Assembly: GCF_030272615.1 (NCBI RefSeq)
Contig: NC_081413.1
Span: 183,096,951-183,160,950 of the forward strand
Direction: 5' to 3'
DNA length: 64,000 nt
Origin: Cryptomeria japonica
Taxonomy: Eukaryota > Streptophyta > Pinopsida > Cupressales > Cupressaceae
In this document: positions 44,910 to 55,115 of the stretch, one piece after another
Layout: every line of letters begins with the position of its first letter
How positions within the stretch are numbered: the stretch's first letter is position 1
The notes under the pieces: generated by a model
Databases searched by the model: none
Told to the model about the DNA's origin: nothing
What the model saw: only the letters and a program-made list of their open reading frames with translations
Translations under genes and position numbers: made by a program

Positions 44910-47900
44910 TTTACCAGAGCTTGACCAATTTCAAGATTTATGGATAAGTTTCTTTAGCAACTGTATATAGGTATCCCAGCCAATTTTGAATGTTCTAGAT
45001 ATGGATACAATTCCACTTAGTAAAAGTGCAAGTGTTTCTTTCTCAATGACTTATGTTGGTGTGGGCTTTGCAAGCATATCCATGCATTCCTTCTTATGTA
45101 CACCAAGTGAATCCAATCTTGGACTTACCAACCCTCTGAAACTCCTTGCTCTCCAAATTATCCTGTCTCTTTCCTTTTCAAAAGAAAAAATTTGGTTCTC
45201 CAAAGTCAAAATTTGTCCATCAAAAGAATTAGCAATATTAGCAATCTTTTCTTGTAACTCCTTTATCCACTATATTACAATAGATCATGTAGATGTTAGT
45301 ACATTTTTTCAAAGAATTTTCAATAAGTATAAGTTTCTCTTCAACCTTCTTCTTCTCTATCTCAATAATCTGGTCAAAAGTGGCTTTCTTAGCCAAAGTA
45401 AATCTTTCAAGTGCTTGTTGGTCGGAAATTTGTTGTAATGATTGAAATTTTTTAGATATGTTCTTCATCAATACCTTAAGCTTTCTAGAAGGGCTTGCTT
45501 CATTTTCAATCATACATTCAGGAATTAATCTATGCAAAAATTTTATTGACTGATCTATTATTCCTTTGTCTGCAGATCCCTCCTTCATTAGGTTTTGAGC
45601 AGCCATCATCATTAGCTCTGTGGGACTCATCTCTGTGATTGATTTCTTCTCAAGTTGAGAAGTGTCAAATGCCAAAAGTTTTGTTGAGGAATCAACTGCT
45701 GGTTCCATCTCCTTTTCATTTTCTCTCTTCTCCATATCCTCTCTCGGTGTATCCCTTATCTCAGCCTCTTTTGTACCGGTGGCTTTTCCACTTGGTGCAG
45801 TATCTGTTATTGTCGGTGGATCATTATCCATGATATTATCAGTATCATGTACAGTACCTATATTAACTTGCTCAGATTGTACAAATGTTGTCTCTGTCTA
45901 TTTAGCTTGTACACTCTCATCAATTTTAGGTTTATCTACCTGTTCATTCAAAATTAGATCTAAGCTTCCAAAAATTCCTTTCCCTTTAGATCTATCCGAA
46001 ATGGTGGGAGCTATTGCCTTAGCAAATTCTTCTTGAGAAGTAAGGAAATTAGGATTCTTTTGGAAGAATTTAGCCCAACCATCTCTGGTCTCATTTATTA
46101 TTTCATTGACTCTACCCATCATTAAGATTATTTGGCGGGGTTTGCTGCTAAAGATTGTTCTATTTGCAACTTCTATACATCTTTTCATTTCCTCATTATT
46201 TATAGTACCACAAATGCCCAAAAGTTCAACTTCTTTAATCTCTTTGCTCCTCTTGATTGCATCTAATTATTATACAATGATAAAGGAAATTCCTTAAAAA
46301 TTTCTACCAAAGCCTTCTTATATATGTCTAAATGTAACAAAATTGTTTCTTCCATTTCATTTTGCTCATTACCATCTAAATATTCGTAGAAATTTGACAC
46401 ATTCTTCAAAATTCCATCTTTAGTTACCTCATCTATCAATTTTGCACAAGTCATTGGGGGGATGATGGTAACATTACTAGATTCAATTGATTCATCTATC
46501 ACACTCTTTTTCTTCTTGCTGGGGATTGCAGGAGCAGATGGAGCAGGCTTCCTCTTCTGAGTAGGTTTCCTTGTCGGAGGTGTGGATGTTGTTTTTACCT
46601 TTCTTTCTAGCTTCCTCCTTGGCTCCACCTTCTTCTCTTCTACCAGAGGCTTGTCAACTTTCTTCCTCTTTACCCATGAATGCAAGAGGTTGATTATCCT
46701 CTGGATCAGAGTCAGAAGTGATAGGAGATATGAAATTTGTTGGCCTCTTTACCTCGGGAGGAGTTGTCGTTGCCGGTTGATCTACTGGTTTAGATCCAGA
46801 ACCTTGTTTTGTATCAATCCCATGAATAACATTCTGAACAAAGGCAGGCATTTTGTCTATTTTATTTTCCCTCCTTTTCTTATTGAAGCCAATTTTAACT
46901 TCAAGAGCCTTCTCCTCCGTAGTACCAAAGTGTTCATCCTTATCATCCAAAGGAGCATCAATCAATATTTTAGCATATATTTCTAGAATATTGTCTTCAA
47001 CTTCATACCCCAATTTAGTGACTCATATTGTTCTAGGATCCACCGCTTCCATGAGAGTCTCATCTATTTTTACCATGAAGAAAATTTATGTTATTAACTG
47101 ATCTATTATTCTTTTGTCTGCAGATTCCTCCTTCATTAGCTTTTGAGCAGCCATCATCATTAGCTCTGTGGGACTCATCTCTATGACTAATTTCTTCTCA
47201 ACTTGAGAAGTGTCAATTTTTAAAAGTTTTGTTGGGGAATAAACTATCAGTATGGTACTAGGTGTCTTATCAGTCTCCTTTTCCTTATCCTCTTCTGATG
47301 TATCAATTTTCTTATCCTCTTTTGCACCGATGGCTTCGCCACTTGGTGCAGCATCTATTAGTGTCAGCGGAGTATTATCCATAATATTATCAATATCCTG
47401 TACAATACCTATATTACCTTGCCCAGACTATACAAATGTTGTCACTACTGATTTAGTCTTTACACTCTCATCAATTTTAGTTTTATCTACTAGTTCATTC
47501 AAAATTTGTTCAGAACTTCCCAAAATTCCTTTTCCTTTAGATTTGTCGTAAATGGTGGGATTTGTTACCTTAGCAAGTTCTTGAGATGTAAGGAAATCAA
47601 GATTCTTTTGGAAGAATTTAGCCCAACCATCTCTAGTCTCATTTATTATTTCATTGACTCTACCCATCATTAAGCTTATTTGTCAGGGTTTGCTGCTAAA
47701 GATTGTTCTATTTGCAACTTCTATACATCTTTTCATTTCCTCATTATTTATAGAACCACACATACTCAAAAGTTCAACTTCTTTAATCTCTTTGTCCCTC
47801 TTGATTGCATCTAATCTCCTTGCATATAACTTATCATCCAATGATAAAGAAATTTCCTTCAAAATCTCTACCAAATCCTTCTTATATATATCTAAATGTA

Positions 47901-49650
47901 ACAAAATTGCTTCTTCTATTTCATTTTGTTCATTTTCATCTAAATGCTCATATAAATTTGACACATTCTTCAAAATTCCATCATTAGTTACCTCATCTAT
48001 TAATTCTACACAAGTCATATTACCAGATTCAGTTGCTTCATCACTCTTAATCTTCTTCTTGCTGAGGGTTGTAGGAGTGGATGGAGCAGGCTTCCTCTTC
48101 TAAGTAGGTTTCCTTGTCAGAGGTGTGGATGTTGTTGTCACCTTTCTTACTAGGTTCCTCCTTGGTTCCACCTTCTTCTCCTCTACTGGAGGGTTGTCAG
48201 CTTTATTCCTATGTACCATGTTCAATGCAAGAGGTGGATTATCCTCTGGATCAAAGTCAGAAGTGATAAGAGATATGAAATTTTCTAGCCTCTTTACCTC
48301 AGGAACACTTTTCACCATAGTTGTTGCAGCTACCATAGTTGGTTAATCTACTGGTTTAGATCCATAACCTAGTTTTGTATCTATCCTATGAGTTACATTT
48401 TGAATGAAGGAAGACATTTTGTCTATTTTCTTTTCTCTCCTTTTCTTATTGAAGCCAATTTTAAATTCAAGAGCCTTCTCCTCCACAGTACCAAAGTGTT
48501 CAGCCTTATCATCCAAAGGAGCATCAATCAACATTTTAGCATATAGTTCCAAGATTTTGTCATCCACTTCATACCCCAATTCAGTGACCCATATTGTTCT
48601 AGGTAACACTACTTCCATGAGTGTCTCATCTATTTTTACCATGAAGCAGATATCAGTTGAGTATTTCTCCACAATGTGTTTGGAGATTCTCTCCCTCAGT
48701 TTCATGTTCTCTTGAAAAGTTTTAAAGAAGCCCCAAAGCTTCTCATCCTTGTTGCTGCCAAGATCGGTGATTGCATCTTTAATTTGCATGCCTACCAATA
48801 TGTCACGAGCCCATTGTTTCTTTCCCAAACCCGATAGCTCATTCATGAAATACAGCATTAAGCAGACAATAAGATTTCCAAACGGGAATGTTCCTTTCTT
48901 GATACCTTTGATTTTTCCAAGATTTAACATTAATTCACTTCTTAACCATTCACACAAATCATACTTTCCATTATTCTTTATCATTTGATATGAAACATGG
49001 ATACAGGAACTAGCAACAGAGTTCAATTGACTTGATTGTGTTACCTTGTAGCCGATGATCATGTTGGAAAATTTCACATCGGTATCTTTGATGGTGCTGA
49101 CCCTCATTGACCTTCCATCATGGATTGTGTCAGTGAGATTTTCAACCTCAGTGTTGGAGATCTTCTTCCTCGGTTCCTGTCCAACTTTGGGTAAGCCGGT
49201 GATAGCCTAAATTTCTTCTTTGGTGGTCATGTGAGGCCGATCCAGCCAGATGAATTCATTATGGACCCTGCTCAGAACATATTTAATCATTTCGTCCTTG
49301 AGTTCTGGTATATACAGGATTCTGGTTAACCCTAAGTCTTCAATGATTTGATATTCTAGCTTGATTGTTCCAGAGCTACCTAGTATCACAGATTGATACA
49401 TTCCCTTGATTTCCTCAGTGCCTAAATCCTCCAAGGTGTAGTGAATATAAGCCTTGACATCTTCCACATAAACTATGCCATCGAGAACCCTTGAGAATGT
49501 GCCACTAGAGTCTTCCTTCATTGCAATTTGAGAAACTTCCTTGTAAATAAGTCTAAGCCTATCCTTAACCTCAACAAGAGTGGGATTTGCAATGAAAGTA
49601 GGAGCAGATGATGATCTGGATGTCATTTCAAAGAAATACTTGGATAACAA
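44910..49650 (-). pseudogene. Orphan ORF2 of the family, with internal tandem duplication
   Basis: The N-terminal block 49650-49207 has SSAPTFIANPTLVEVKDR, VYVEDVKAYIHYTLEDLGTE and NEFIWLDRPHMTTKEEI, leading to ITGLPKVG. A second block 49107-48343 has YDLCEWLRSELMLNLGKI, FGNLIVCLML, VVLPRTIWVTELGYEVDDKI and AKMLIDAPLDDKAEHFG. A basic Lys/Arg/Thr-Pro segment follows (about 48300-48020, nuclear-signal-like), then ELIDEVTNDGILKNVSNLYE, RCIEVANRTIFSSKP and MMGRVNEIINETRDGWAKFF. SQVEKKLVIEMSPTELMMMA comes next. These middle blocks recur at 47013-45541. The end (45240-44910) has SPRLDSLGVHKKE. Frameshifts and stops divide all blocks. No catalytic motif of a retroelement polymerase or integrase is seen. 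Function is unknown. Confidence 0.75.
45541..48650 (-). repeat. 1.55-kb internal tandem duplication within ORF2
   Basis: TGATCTATTATT at 45551 recurs at 47099, and TTTTTACCATGAAG at 47067-47080 recurs at 48633-48646, giving unit lengths of 1,548 and 1,566 bp. Both copies carry the same protein blocks in the same order. The copies differ by many substitutions and small indels, so the duplication is not recent. Confidence 0.88.
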
Positions 49651-49995
49651 TTGTCAGTTGAAGGATCTTGATCACTTCTTAGATAACTGCTGGAAATCCT
49701 TTAGAATGCCTTTGCTCACTCTTGACCACCTATGATTCACCTTTGCTTCACTCTAGTTTTCTTAAGTGACGGGTGAGTGAAAATGAGTCCATTTTCCCTT
49801 TTTATCAGTGAGTAAACCCTAATCCTTCACTGTCATAAATGCTTAGTGGTGTGCCCTATCGGATGTTGGTTTCATAGTTTTATGCCGAATAAACCTCCAT
49901 CAATGATCAATACCACTCTCTAGATCTCTTTACATATCTCTTTCGAGGAATATGCAAGATTTGCAATGAATCTGCCAACCCCTAAGGCATATGCC
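49651..49995 (-). other. Spacer between ORF1 and ORF2
   Basis: This is non-coding DNA between the ORF1 stop and the ORF2 start. The same position in the 52403 element is also non-coding (54810-55115). It could hold an internal promoter, leader or splice acceptor for ORF2, but no signal can be named. Confidence 0.4.
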
Positions 49996-51147
49996 TCAGT
50001 TACTGATTGAATTTCCTACTGGTGAAAGAATGCTCTGTTCTACCGGTGGAGTTACTGGTGCAATTACCAGTGTAGTTTCATCTCCACTTGATTCTTCAGA
50101 CTTTCTAACCCATCTTTTCGTGTGATCTTGTTGTAATTCATCTACCTTCTGCTTTCCTTTCTCATTTTCTTTGTCATTGCTAATCGGTTTAGTCTTTCTT
50201 CTGCAGTACTTAGCAATATGACCTATTTTGTTGCATGCATAACATGTAACATTGTTCTTTTGATTCGCTTTGCCATATCTGGTGTCATTCCTTGATCTAC
50301 ATTGATTAGCCAAATGTCCAAACTTTCCACATGCATGACATTTAACATTCATTCTACAATCTTCTGACTTATGACCATATTTCTTACAATTTGTGGATTA
50401 ACCAGGAACTGAATTATAGTTTTGATTTGCTCTATTTCTACATTGTTTAGCCATATGACCAAATTTATTACAAACAAAGAATCTACCATTGAATTTGTAA
50501 GCATTAGATTATCTTACTGATTTCCTCTGTTCTGATGAGTTCTGCATACCGGTTGTTTGATCTTCATTTGCAGTACTTAAGCTTTCGCCTTGTACAAATC
50601 CAAGTCCTCTAGAATCTTCACTCTACCTTTGTCTTTTCAATAAATCATCCAACTTTGGAGAATTAATCCTGAATTTTTCTTTATACTCACTTGCAGTAGT
50701 CAGATCATCTCTCAGAGTTATTATTTATCTTTCAAGCTCTTGTTCATTATTCCGGGATTGTACTAGATCAATTCTCAACATATCATTCTCATGAGCCAAT
50801 CTGCCACATTCTTTAGATTTGTTCTTCAAAGATACAACAAGATTTTCTTCCTTCTTCTTTTTGTCCTCAATATCTTTTGACATCCTCATAATCAGGTCTT
50901 GCATTTCATTCTTCATTAGCATGTTTTGTTGACTCAGTTTCTAACATTATTCCCTAAGTGCATTTTTCTCTTCATCATCCTGGTTTTGCAAAACTTCATT
51001 CCTGCTAGCTTGAGCTGATGATAACCATTCTTGCAAAACAAGAATGAATTCATTAGCAGAATTCAATTCATCTTGTAGTTTTAAGTTCTTCATCCTTTCA
51101 GCATTATAATCCTCAAGTGCCATCTCAAGTTTCTTCTCCATAGCCAT
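49996..51147 (-). pseudogene. ORF1: coiled-coil protein with four CCHC zinc knuckles (broken)
   Basis: The probable start is MAMEKKLEMALEDYNAERMK at 51147, matching MENLMKQLEGALTNYDAEKLK in the 52403 element. A long heptad-rich coiled coil follows to about 50640 (KLQDELNSANEFILVLQEWL, KSKECGRLAHENDMLRIDL). Four knuckles follow at about 50490-50220: FFVCNKFGHMAKQC (first Cys lost), STNCKKYGHKSEDC (first Cys lost), CHACGKFGHLANQC and CYACNKIGHIAKYC. The tail is Lys/Glu-rich and then Pro-rich (TPPVEQ). The protein presumably binds RNA and self-assembles like a gag, yet the UBN2 capsid motif of copia gag is absent. Stops lie near 50946, 50724 and 50400. Confidence 0.8.
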
Positions 51148-51203
51148 GTTCAATGATTTTGGTTTCAGGATCTTCCTCAAGTTGTTAAACTTCCTCCGAG
51201 GCA

Positions 51204-51221
51204 CCAGGCTCTGACACCAAT
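51204..51221 (-). other. Primer binding site, initiator Met-tRNA type
   Basis: Minus-strand TTGGTGTCAGAGCCTGG directly follows the 5' LTR. It is one base different from the site in the 52403 element. Confidence 0.85.
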
Positions 51222-52083
51222 TGTTGGAATACAATGAATCCAAGAACACTAAGAGGGGGGGGGTGAATTAGTGTTCTGTCGGTAATATAAGATTTTACCT
51301 TATTACAACATACACATATAAATCGGTAAATGAAGAAACATATAACATGAATAAAATAAACCAGCCACATGAATGAACACCATAACACACTAAATTTTAT
51401 ATTTGGAAAACCTCAAAGAGGAAAAACTATGGTGGGATTTGTGACCCACAATATCAATTCACTAGCCATATGAAAGATATTACATAGTATGGGGGCCTGC
51501 ACATGCAAGAAGGCACACTACTCAACACAAAAGAGTCTCACTGATTACAAGCTTCTGCTGAGATAAAAAAGTAATGGTGAACTCAAAAAATGCATCTGCA
51601 ATGCTAAAAAGAGTTCTAGTTATAGCTTTGTTCTGTACCAGTTCATAAACCTTGAAGCCTTTTATCGGTATCGCCTTTCCTCCAAGAATTATTTACAAAC
51701 CATCTACAGATCATTGCATGATATAACTTTCGCATACAAATGGCCTACTTACATATCCTTCACATCACACTATTCTTCTTCCTTGTCATATCACAAAATG
51801 ACCTAATAAACTGACTTATATACCCTTTAAAAACAATATGCCTTATGTCGGCTTACAATACATTACAAAATATATTCAATGTCGGCCCTATACAATAATT
51901 ACAAAATTATTTTACAAATAAAAAATTTTGGATGCCAAATAGATGTCGGTGCTGGTAATGACCCTGAATATTCCAATGCTGGTATCTATTGGTGTATGCC
52001 TCCAAATGCCGATATATTCCTTCTATAGAATCTTGTTGCCATCAATGACAACATATGAATCTAATGAGTTTCAATTGCCTAAA
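51222..52083 (-). repeat. 5' LTR
   Basis: On the plus strand it begins TGTTGGAATAC and ends TTGCCTAAA (862 bp). The terminal CA (TG of the minus strand) is mutated. It is nearly collinear with 43799-44695. It has a tract of 9 G at 51255-51263 and GTCGGC at 51847 and 51881. Confidence 0.87.
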
Positions 52084-52402
52084 CTTTCTACCACTTGATT
52101 TATTATCTTGCATCTCATTTCAAAGATTGATCAAATGAATTTGTTGTTCATGTTGCTTATAATCCTTACTTTTTTAATATTTATATGTAGGTACTTCTCT
52201 AAACAAGCTTGGAGTAGGACATGAGGTTATGATGAAAGTGCACCCAATGTTGGAGTTCATTTTGTTTTCATTTTTCAATAACTTTTAGTCAATAGCCTTT
52301 CTTTAATATTCACCTTTCCGTAATATTATAATTCAAGTGTCTTCGAGAGTACCCGGGGTTGGAGATATACATTATAGAGAAAGGATATTAGAGGCATATA
52401 TT
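52084..52402. other. Host DNA between two head-to-head elements
   Basis: A 319-bp stretch separates the two 5' LTRs. It contains the right-hand TSD of the left element (CTTTC) and the left-hand TSD of the right element (ATATT). No coding region is seen. Confidence 0.6.
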
Positions 52403-53280
52403 TGTTGGCATATGGACACTCCAAAGAGACATTGTGTGTGATTGAAGGTTTTGTCATTGATGGCAACCTTGCAATCCTATGGCACCAGCAAGACATTATA
52501 CCGGCAAAGCATTACACAGGCAACCTTGCAATCCTATGGCATCGGCAAGACATTATACCGGCAAAGCATTATTCAAACAAGACAGTGCATTGACATCAGC
52601 AAGATCACTCTACACCGGCATAGGCACAAAATATGTACACCGGCATAGAAGAGAACATGTATACCGGCACAGAGGCCGACAGGACTTTTGATATGTAATA
52701 TTTTGTTTATTATTGTAAGCCGACTTGGAAAATTGTAAAATGACTCTTGTATATAAAAGAGATCATTGTAAACATTTGTAGGATATGGATAGGAAGCATA
52801 AATAAATTATAAGCTAGACCTAATGTGCGAATTGTAGGTCAAGGTTATATGTAAAGAACAGAGCAAGAACTGGTACTGAATCTGGCATTGAAGATGCTAT
52901 TGTAAAGCAGTACAGATCATTGGATTTGCATAATCCTCATTGTAAGTCAATGTGACTTCTTATTGAGCAGTGTGCTCTAGGCAGTTGGCCTTCCTGCATG
53001 TGCAGGCCCCTATTGTAAGTAAAATTCTCTTATTGGCCAGTAAGTGAATATTGTGGGTCACAAATCCCATCGAGGTTTTTACCACACCGGGTTTCCTCGT
53101 TAAACATCCTATGTTATGGTGTTCTTTTCATGTGGATGTTTTTTATTCTGTTATTTACATTAATTCTTGCATACTAGTATACTGTTACTTTATGTTTTGC
53201 ATATTCAATTTTAAGAAAATTTCATTAACGGTCAGGTACTGATTCACCCACCCCTCTCAATATTTGTGGGAACCCTAATA
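52403..53280 (+). repeat. 5' LTR
   Basis: 878 bp, ending CCCTAATA (CA mutated to TA). It contains a 57-bp tandem duplication (GGCAACCTTGCAATCC at 52462 and 52519) with repeated ACCGGCA motifs, also present in the 3' LTR. RCCGAC cores are at 52675 and 52719. Confidence 0.92.
52750..52757 (+). promoter_or_regulatory. TATA box in the 5' LTR
   Basis: TATATAAA follows GACTCTTG and is repeated at the same place in the 3' LTR (58817-58824). Transcription would start about 30 bp downstream, giving a U3 of about 380 bp. Confidence 0.65.
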
Positions 53281-53299
53281 ATTGGTATCAGAGCCTGGT
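53281..53299 (+). other. Primer binding site, initiator Met-tRNA type
   Basis: ATTGGTATCAGAGCCTGGT follows the LTR directly and is a perfect TGGTATCAGAGC site. Confidence 0.9.
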
Positions 53300-53351
53300 C
53301 CTCTATTTTCATAAGCCTAATAGCTTAAGGAAGATCTTGACACCAGAAAAG

Positions 53352-54509
53352 ATGGAAAATCTGATGAAGCAACTTGAAGGAGCTCTTACTAACTATGATG
53401 CAGAGAAGTTGAAAAATATCAAATTAGAAGATGATTTAAAAGCAGCTCAGGACATTATTCAGGTACTTCAAGAAAATCTTATTGTTACAAGAAATAAGAG
53501 AAGAGAACTTTGTGAAAAATTGCAAAATGAGAATGATGAAAAGGAATCACTAAATGATATGATAAGCAAATTGAAACAAGAGATCATGACAACAAAAAAT
53601 GAAATGTAGGATATGACTATGAGATTTTGCAAAGAGATTGAGGACATAAAGAAGAATGAAGAAGAGTTGACCAGAAGACTAAGTGATCCAGCAAATGAGA
53701 ACACAAGACTTAGCTATGAAAATGACATGTTGAAAACAGATCTAATGCATACTCAGAATGACTCAAATGAACTAATGAGACAAAAAGAAATCTTGGAAAG
53801 GGAATTGGAAACTGCAAATCAACACAAAGAAAAATTCAAGAAAATCTTAGAAGAACTTGGTACCTTATTGAAGAATCAAAAACCCAAAGGTGACACTTCT
53901 GGAATTGGATTTGAAGTTGGAGAAAGCTCCGGTACTGCAAATACCCAGGATCACAGCAAACCGGTAAGACCTTCTAATACTTACAAATTCAATGGAAAAT
54001 GCTTTAACTGCAATAAATATGGTCATAGGGCAAATGAATGTAGATCTAGGAATTATCAGAACATCAATCCTCCCACCGGTCAATGCACCAAATGCAACAA
54101 AATTGGTCATAACTCTGAAAATTGCAAAATAAATATAAGATGTTATGTTTGTGGAAGATTTGGTCATTTATCAAATAAATGTAGAACACAAACCGGCATA
54201 GGTTATGGGAAAGCTATTCAGAAAAATAATGTAACTTGTTATGCATGTAACAAGATTGGTCATATTGCTAAATTTTGTAGAAGTAAAGGTACACCGGTAG
54301 ACAACAAAAGTACTAGCTTGAAAGGTAAAGAAAAGGTTGAAGAGGTTAAGCAAGAATTCTCAAAGAAATGGATTAGAAAAGGTAATCTAAATATTGGGAA
54401 TACTCCTCCACCGGTAGAACCAACAAATGCTCCACTGGCAGGACAATGTAATGCTCCACCAGTAGGACAGAGCAGTGCTCCACTGACAAGAAGTTCTTCA
54501 TCAAATTGA
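53352..54509 (+). pseudogene. ORF1: coiled-coil protein with four CCHC zinc knuckles (one in-frame stop)
   Basis: About 386 codons in a single frame from ATG 53352, broken only by a TAG at 53607-53609 (NEM*DMT). Residues 1-190 form a heptad-rich coiled coil (LKNIKLEDDLKAAQDIIQVL, NDSNELMRQKEILERELE). Four evenly spaced knuckles follow: CFNCNKYGHRANEC (54000-54041), CTKCNKIGHNSENC (54084-54125), CYVCGRFGHLSNKC (54141-54182) and CYACNKIGHIAKFC (54237-54278), all with intact Cys/His ligands. The tail is basic, then Pro/Ala-rich (NAPPVGQ repeats). Knuckles imply nucleic-acid binding, as in Gag. The UBN2 capsid domain of copia Gag is absent, the coiled coil occupying its place. Copia gag normally has one knuckle. 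The ligand conservation in both this and the 43799 copy argues for past selection. Confidence 0.85.
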
Positions 54510-54909
54510 AGAAAATTATCTTGAGGGTTTGGCAATCTAATGACACATGTGCTATTATTCCCTCGGTTAGAGAAAAGAAGTTGAAAATCATTCATTACCA
54601 GCAAATAAAGTACTAGTTTGAAAGGTAAAGAAAAGGTTGAAGAAGTTAAGCAAGAATTCTCAAAGCAATGGATTAGAAAAGGTGATCTAAATATTGGGGA
54701 TACTCCTCCACTGGTAGAACCAAAAAATGCTCCACCGGCAGGACAATATGATGCTCCACCGGCAGGAGAAAGCAATGCTCCATCGGCAGGATGTTCTTCA
54801 TCAAATTGAAGAAAATTATCTTGAGGGTTTGGCAATCTAATGACACATGTGCTATTATTCCCTCGGTTAGAGAAAAGAAGTTGAAAATCATTCATTACGA
54901 GCAAATAAA
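54302..54909. repeat. 300-bp tandem duplication at the ORF1 3' end
   Basis: GTACTAG at 54310 recurs at 54610, and CAGCAAATAAAG recurs as GAGCAAATAAAG at 54898-54909. The unit covers the basic and Pro-rich tail of ORF1, its TGA stop and downstream DNA. The second copy preserves an open reading of the tail (54618-54809), but it is cut off from ORF1. Confidence 0.92.
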
Positions 54910-55115
54910 GTTGAGCTAATCCATTACCGATAAGCAATTAATGTGGTAGGTAGCAGAAAAGACTTTATAAAATAAAGTTTTTGGCTCCATTTCATTTCAC
55001 CATGAATTCAAACTTTCAAAGAGCACGAAGATTTCTGAGCTAAGGCATTCCGATCAAAGAGGTTTAGCACTTCAGCAATCAATCCATCCAAAGGCAGAAA
55101 AAGGTATTTATCATC
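54910..55115 (+). other. Spacer before ORF2
   Basis: This stretch is non-coding. It may act as leader for ORF2, which starts at the first ATG after it (55116). No splice signal or promoter is assignable with confidence. Confidence 0.4.

Larger units (their letters stand above)
43799..52083 (-). mobile_element. LTR element of the four-knuckle/ORF2 family, both LTRs present
   Basis: This 8.3-kb minus-strand element has LTRs at both ends, a primer site beside the right-hand LTR and polypurine tracts beside the left-hand LTR. CTTTT (43794-43798) before and CTTTC (52084-52088) after form a near-perfect TSD with one mismatch. Internal coding consists of ORF1 (coiled coil plus four zinc knuckles) and the long orphan ORF2. 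There are no protease, integrase, RT or RNase H motifs in any frame that I could read. About 1.55 kb of ORF2 is duplicated in tandem, which explains its extra length over the 52403 element. Confidence 0.88.

Noticed and set aside
53352-54509. Cellular CNBP-like zinc-knuckle gene captured by the element
   Set aside because: The same coiled-coil plus four-knuckle layout occurs at the same position in a second, diverged element, so it belongs to the family.
54260-54937. 225-residue minus-strand open frame
   Set aside because: It is the antisense of the duplicated ORF1 tail, and its internal repetition comes from the 300-bp duplication.
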